Part shown: piece after piece, positions 6,458 to 7,555 of the stretch
Position numbering within the stretch: the first letter of the stretch is position 1
Layout of the letters: the number at the start of each line of letters is the position of its first letter
From: Mariprofundaceae bacterium
GTDB lineage: Bacteria; Pseudomonadota; Zetaproteobacteria; Mariprofundales; J009
NCBI GenBank assembly: GCA_015489095.1
Contig: WFMN01000214.1
Location: forward strand, 1-7,555
Reading direction: 5' to 3'
Length of the DNA: 7,555 nucleotides
Notes under the pieces: generated by a model
The model's database searches: none
Seen by the model: the letters and a program-made list of their open reading frames with translations, nothing else
Told to the model about the DNA's origin: nothing
Position numbers and translations under genes: made by a program

Positions 6458-6901
6458 TCAGGCTTCGGCGGCCTCGGTTTCGCCGGCTTCGGCCGGGGCC
6501 GTTTCCGCTGCCTGCTCGGCCTCCTTCGCTTCCGCTTCGGCGGCTTCCTTCGCCGCCTCGGCCTCGCGTTGTGCCCGCTCGCTGCGGCGACGCAGGATCG
6601 GGGATGGCTGATCGGAAAGCTCGGTCAGGCGGGTGGTCAAGAAGCGGATGATCCGCTCCTCAAGCTTGATCGCCTGCTCGAGCGCGGCGATCGCCGCGGC
6701 GTCGCCGTCGGTGACCAGCAGCAGGTAGTGACCGCGTTTGCGCTTGGCTATGGGATAGGCGAGTGGGCGGACGCCCCAGTTCTCGCGTTTGACGATGCGA
6801 CCGCCGGCCGCCTCAACACGGGCGACCAGACCATCGGTCAGTTTTTCGGCGTTCTCTTGTGACGCATCGGGGTTCACAATAAATACGGTTTCGTAGTACA
6901 C
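6458..6901 (-). CDS. rpsF: 30S ribosomal protein bS6
   Basis: Small-subunit protein S6, which binds 16S rRNA as a dimer with S18. Conserved features are YYETVFIVNPD (2-12), ENWGVRPLAYPIAKRKRGHYLLL (40-62) and a helix LEQAIKLEERIIRFLTTRL (74-92). The start is set as GTG at 6901: the codons just before it are a good Shine-Dalgarno (AAGAGGAG, 6913-6906) with 4 nt spacing, and S6 proteins begin within one or two residues of this point. A longer frame with ATG at 6945 or 7054 exists, but it would put the Shine-Dalgarno inside the coding region and add unrelated residues. The C-terminus from about 104 to 147 is an Arg-rich patch followed by an Ala/Glu tail, likely helical or disordered. It is first in the operon, so it is the natural target of leader-based regulation. 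Confidence 0.96.
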   Translation of the reverse strand: MYYETVFIVNPDASQENAEKLTDGLVARVEAAGGRIVKRENWGVRPLAYPIAKRKRGHYLLLVTDGDAAAIAALEQAIKLEERIIRFLTTRLTELSDQPSPILRRRSERAQREAEAAKEAAEAEAKEAEQAAETAPAEAGETEAAEA

Positions 6902-6927
6902 GGCGCTCCTCTTGGTATCGTAGAGTT

Positions 6928-6981
6928 GGATGGTTGCGATATGCATGACGACTTCGCAAGAAATCGGCCTCGCGGCCATCC
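6928..6981 (-). promoter_or_regulatory. Foldable rpsF 5' leader, candidate S6:S18 autoregulatory element
   Basis: On the transcribed strand GGATGG (6981-6976) pairs with CCATCC (6933-6928), and TTGCGA (6959-6954) pairs with TCGCAA (6939-6934). The two 3' arms are directly adjacent, so together they make one 12-bp helix interrupted on its 5' side by a 16-nt bulge (6975-6960) and capped by a 14-nt loop. The bulge begins with CCG and contains a second CCG. An alternative local hairpin, GGCC-GCGA-GGCC (6977-6966), competes with the outer stem. S6:S18 leaders known in many bacteria use a CCG in an asymmetric loop to bind the protein pair. The helices are seen, while the regulatory assignment is inference. 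Confidence 0.45.
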
Positions 6982-6993
6982 GTGACGCCCTGG

Positions 6994-6999
6994 ATTTTA
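6994..6999 (-). promoter_or_regulatory. Candidate -10 element for the rpsF operon
   Basis: TAAAAT on the minus strand, one mismatch from TATAAT, about 93 bp before the rpsF start. Transcription would begin near 6987, just before the foldable leader, which fits. No good -35 is visible at 16-18 bp. A second option is TTGCTT (7054-7049) and CAGAAT (7032-7027) with 16 bp spacing, but both boxes are poor. The assignment is weak. Confidence 0.3.
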
Positions 7000-7075
7000 T
7001 TCGCGCATCCAGAGCGAGGGCGCGGCATTCTGCGAAGGGGTGTGGAAAAAGCAAGGAGGGCGAACCTGCGCCGAG

Positions 7076-7109
7076 ACAAAAACAGCCCCGGCGAGAGGCC
7101 GGGGCTGTT
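7076..7109 (-). terminator. Strong intrinsic terminator, leftward
   Basis: A perfect 12-bp inverted repeat (7081-7092 with 7098-7109) with the loop CTCTC on the minus strand forms a GC-rich hairpin, stem core GCCCCGGC. On the minus strand the stem ends in TT and is followed by TTTGTCTC, giving a run of five T. On the plus strand the stem is followed by CATGAAAC, with no T-run, so it acts leftward. It lies downstream of the minus-strand gene fragment at the right edge and just before the rpsF promoter region, and would insulate the ribosomal operon. Confidence 0.72.
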
Positions 7110-7130
7110 CATGAAACGATCCGACACCCA

Positions 7131-7150
7131 GGAGGAGGGGAGGAGGAGGG
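7131..7150 (+). repeat. Purine-only GGA-rich run
   Basis: Twenty consecutive purines made of GG, GGG or GGGG blocks separated by single A. It lies between the terminator and the REP elements. Such a run could form a two-tetrad G-quadruplex or triplex on the plus strand, and on the leftward transcript it would read as a C/U tract. No function is assigned. Confidence 0.5.
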
Positions 7151-7260
7151 TTGGATGCCGGAACGGGGCGAATGATGACGCGACCGGGTGATGGCACGAT
7201 GAATCGCGGATTAAAAGATTGTAATCTCCGAGCAGATCGCAACAAGTCCATCCATGGCAA

Positions 7261-7284
7261 TTCGCGGTTGGAAACCGCTCCTAC
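7261..7284 (-). repeat. REP element A1
   Basis: On the minus strand it reads GTAGGAG, then GCGGTT-TCC-AACCGC as a 6-bp hairpin sharing its first G with the head, ending CGAA. It pairs head to head with A2: the segment CTCCTACAG-C-CTGTAGGAG (7278-7296) is a 9-bp palindrome. Confidence 0.7.
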
Positions 7285-7289
7285 AGCCT

Positions 7290-7314
7290 GTAGGAGGGGA
7301 ATCCTTTCCCCGAA
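7290..7314 (+). repeat. REP element A2
   Basis: On the plus strand it reads GTAGGAG, then GGGGAA-TCCT-TTCCCC as a 6-bp hairpin overlapping the head, ending CGAA. Its stem differs from A1 while the head and the closing CGAA are shared, as expected for two REP subtypes in one REPIN. Confidence 0.7.
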
Positions 7315-7357
7315 CCCGTCATCTCCGAGCAGATCGCAACAAGTCCGTCCGTGGCAA

Positions 7358-7381
7358 TTCGCGGTTGGAAACCGCTCCTAC
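7358..7381 (-). repeat. REP element B1
   Basis: Identical to A1 over its whole length, shifted by exactly 97 bp. The stem GCGGTT/AACCGC is intact. Confidence 0.7.
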
Positions 7382-7386
7382 GGCCT

Positions 7387-7411
7387 GTAGGAGGGGAATC
7401 CCTTCCCCGAA
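7387..7411 (+). repeat. REP element B2
   Basis: Identical to A2 except one loop base (TCCC instead of TCCT), so the 6-bp stem GGGGAA/TTCCCC is preserved. The A to G change at 7382, between B1 and B2, shortens the central palindrome from 9 to 7 bp. Confidence 0.7.
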
Positions 7412-7456
7412 CCCATCCGCGGCCGCGATGCCCCCTTCTTGCGAAGCCGTCAGTGC

Positions 7457-7555
7457 TTAAACGGCAGCCTCAGCCTCGTGTCGGTACTGCAGCGCAAACA
7501 GCAGCGACTCCTTTTGATAAAGCGCCGATCGCCACGCCGTGGTTTGGTAGCCGCA
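7457..7555 (-). CDS. Unidentified protein, C-terminal 32 residues (5' end beyond the window)
   Basis: The minus strand is open from the right edge to a TAA at 7459-7457. It reads CGYQTTAWRSALYQKESL and then LFALQYRHEAEAAV. The composition, with a mix of hydrophobic, aromatic and charged residues and an amphipathic helix-like SALYQKESLLFALQYRHEAE, looks like a real protein end. The two other minus frames read Arg-rich or stop earlier. The leftward terminator at 7109-7076 also implies a leftward gene here. The family is not recognised from this length. A plus-strand frame is also open over the same bases, but it has a Pro/Thr/Ala-rich, non-conserved look and no start. Confidence 0.5.
   Translation of the reverse strand, partial: CGYQTTAWRSALYQKESLLFALQYRHEAEAAV

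Larger units (their letters stand above)
7224..7414. repeat. Two tandem 97-bp repeat units, each a REPIN/BIME
   Basis: Unit A begins at 7224 and unit B at 7321. Over the 94 comparable bases they differ at four positions (7250/7347, 7254/7351, 7285/7382, 7305/7402) and have no indels. Each unit has an approximately 37-bp unique-looking lead, then two REP-like elements head to head. All four REPs read GTAGGAG, then a GC stem, then CGA on their own strand. GTAG at the head is the tetranucleotide typical of REPs mobilised by RAYT (REP-associated tyrosine transposase) proteins. No RAYT gene is in the window. The copies are extragenic, between a leftward gene fragment and its probable terminator. 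Confidence 0.8.

Noticed and set aside
6902..7054. Longer rpsF starting at ATG 7054 or 6945
   Set aside because: The GTG at 6901 has an AAGAGGAG site immediately upstream and gives the standard S6 N-terminus; the extra residues resemble no S6 and would cover the leader structure.
6997..7260. 87-codon minus-strand open frame
   Set aside because: It runs through the terminator hairpin and the purine run, so it is not a credible gene.
7224..7414. Possible CRISPR array
   Set aside because: Only two units directly abutting with no variable spacers, and the units contain REP hairpins; no cas genes.
7151..7460. Two overlapping plus-strand open frames through the REP region
   Set aside because: They are translations of the duplicated REPINs (the same peptide text appears in both), with no ribosome-binding site or conserved features.

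Overview
This is a GC-rich, gene-dense chromosomal segment from a bacterium, most likely a member of the Pseudomonadota. The evidence is the gene order rpsF-priB-rpsR-DUF2232-rplI-dnaB, a PriB-type primosomal protein, a XerC of typical proteobacterial length, and REP-type palindromes headed by GTAG. The class is uncertain. Gammaproteobacteria are plausible, but the S18 zinc motif, the Ala/Glu tail on S6 and the DUF2232 gene would also fit other proteobacterial lineages.

Left half (about 1-2836, + strand): a tightly packed operon of four genes. It starts with the C-terminal part of a thioredoxin-like [2Fe-2S] ferredoxin, cut by the window edge. Next come cobT and a cobC-like alpha-ribazole phosphatase, which together form the lower-ligand (nucleotide loop) branch of cobalamin synthesis, and then the tyrosine recombinase xerC. 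All three junctions are short overlaps of start and stop codons, and the downstream genes use GTG or TTG starts, so translational coupling is likely.

Middle and right (2841-6901, - strand): a ribosome/replication operon transcribed leftward in the order rpsF (S6), priB, rpsR (S18), a DUF2232 membrane protein, rplI (L9), dnaB. It meets xerC tail to tail with only 4 bp between the stop codons. A weak promoter candidate and a foldable leader lie upstream of rpsF. The leader fold resembles the kind of S6:S18 autoregulatory element known from rpsF leaders. A hairpin between rplI and dnaB overlaps the likely dnaB ribosome-binding site.

Right edge (about 7076-7555): a strong intrinsic terminator pointing left, a purine-only run, and two tandem 97-bp units. 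Each unit contains two head-to-head REP-like hairpins (a REPIN/BIME arrangement). The last 99 bp hold the unrecognised C-terminus of a leftward gene that runs off the window. The terminator probably ends that gene and insulates the rpsF operon.

No phage, CRISPR, tRNA, rRNA or insertion-sequence gene was found. Most of the window is well-understood housekeeping. The less ordinary parts are the tandem REPINs, the rpsF leader fold, the extended zinc-type S18, and the linkage of cobalamin genes to xerC.
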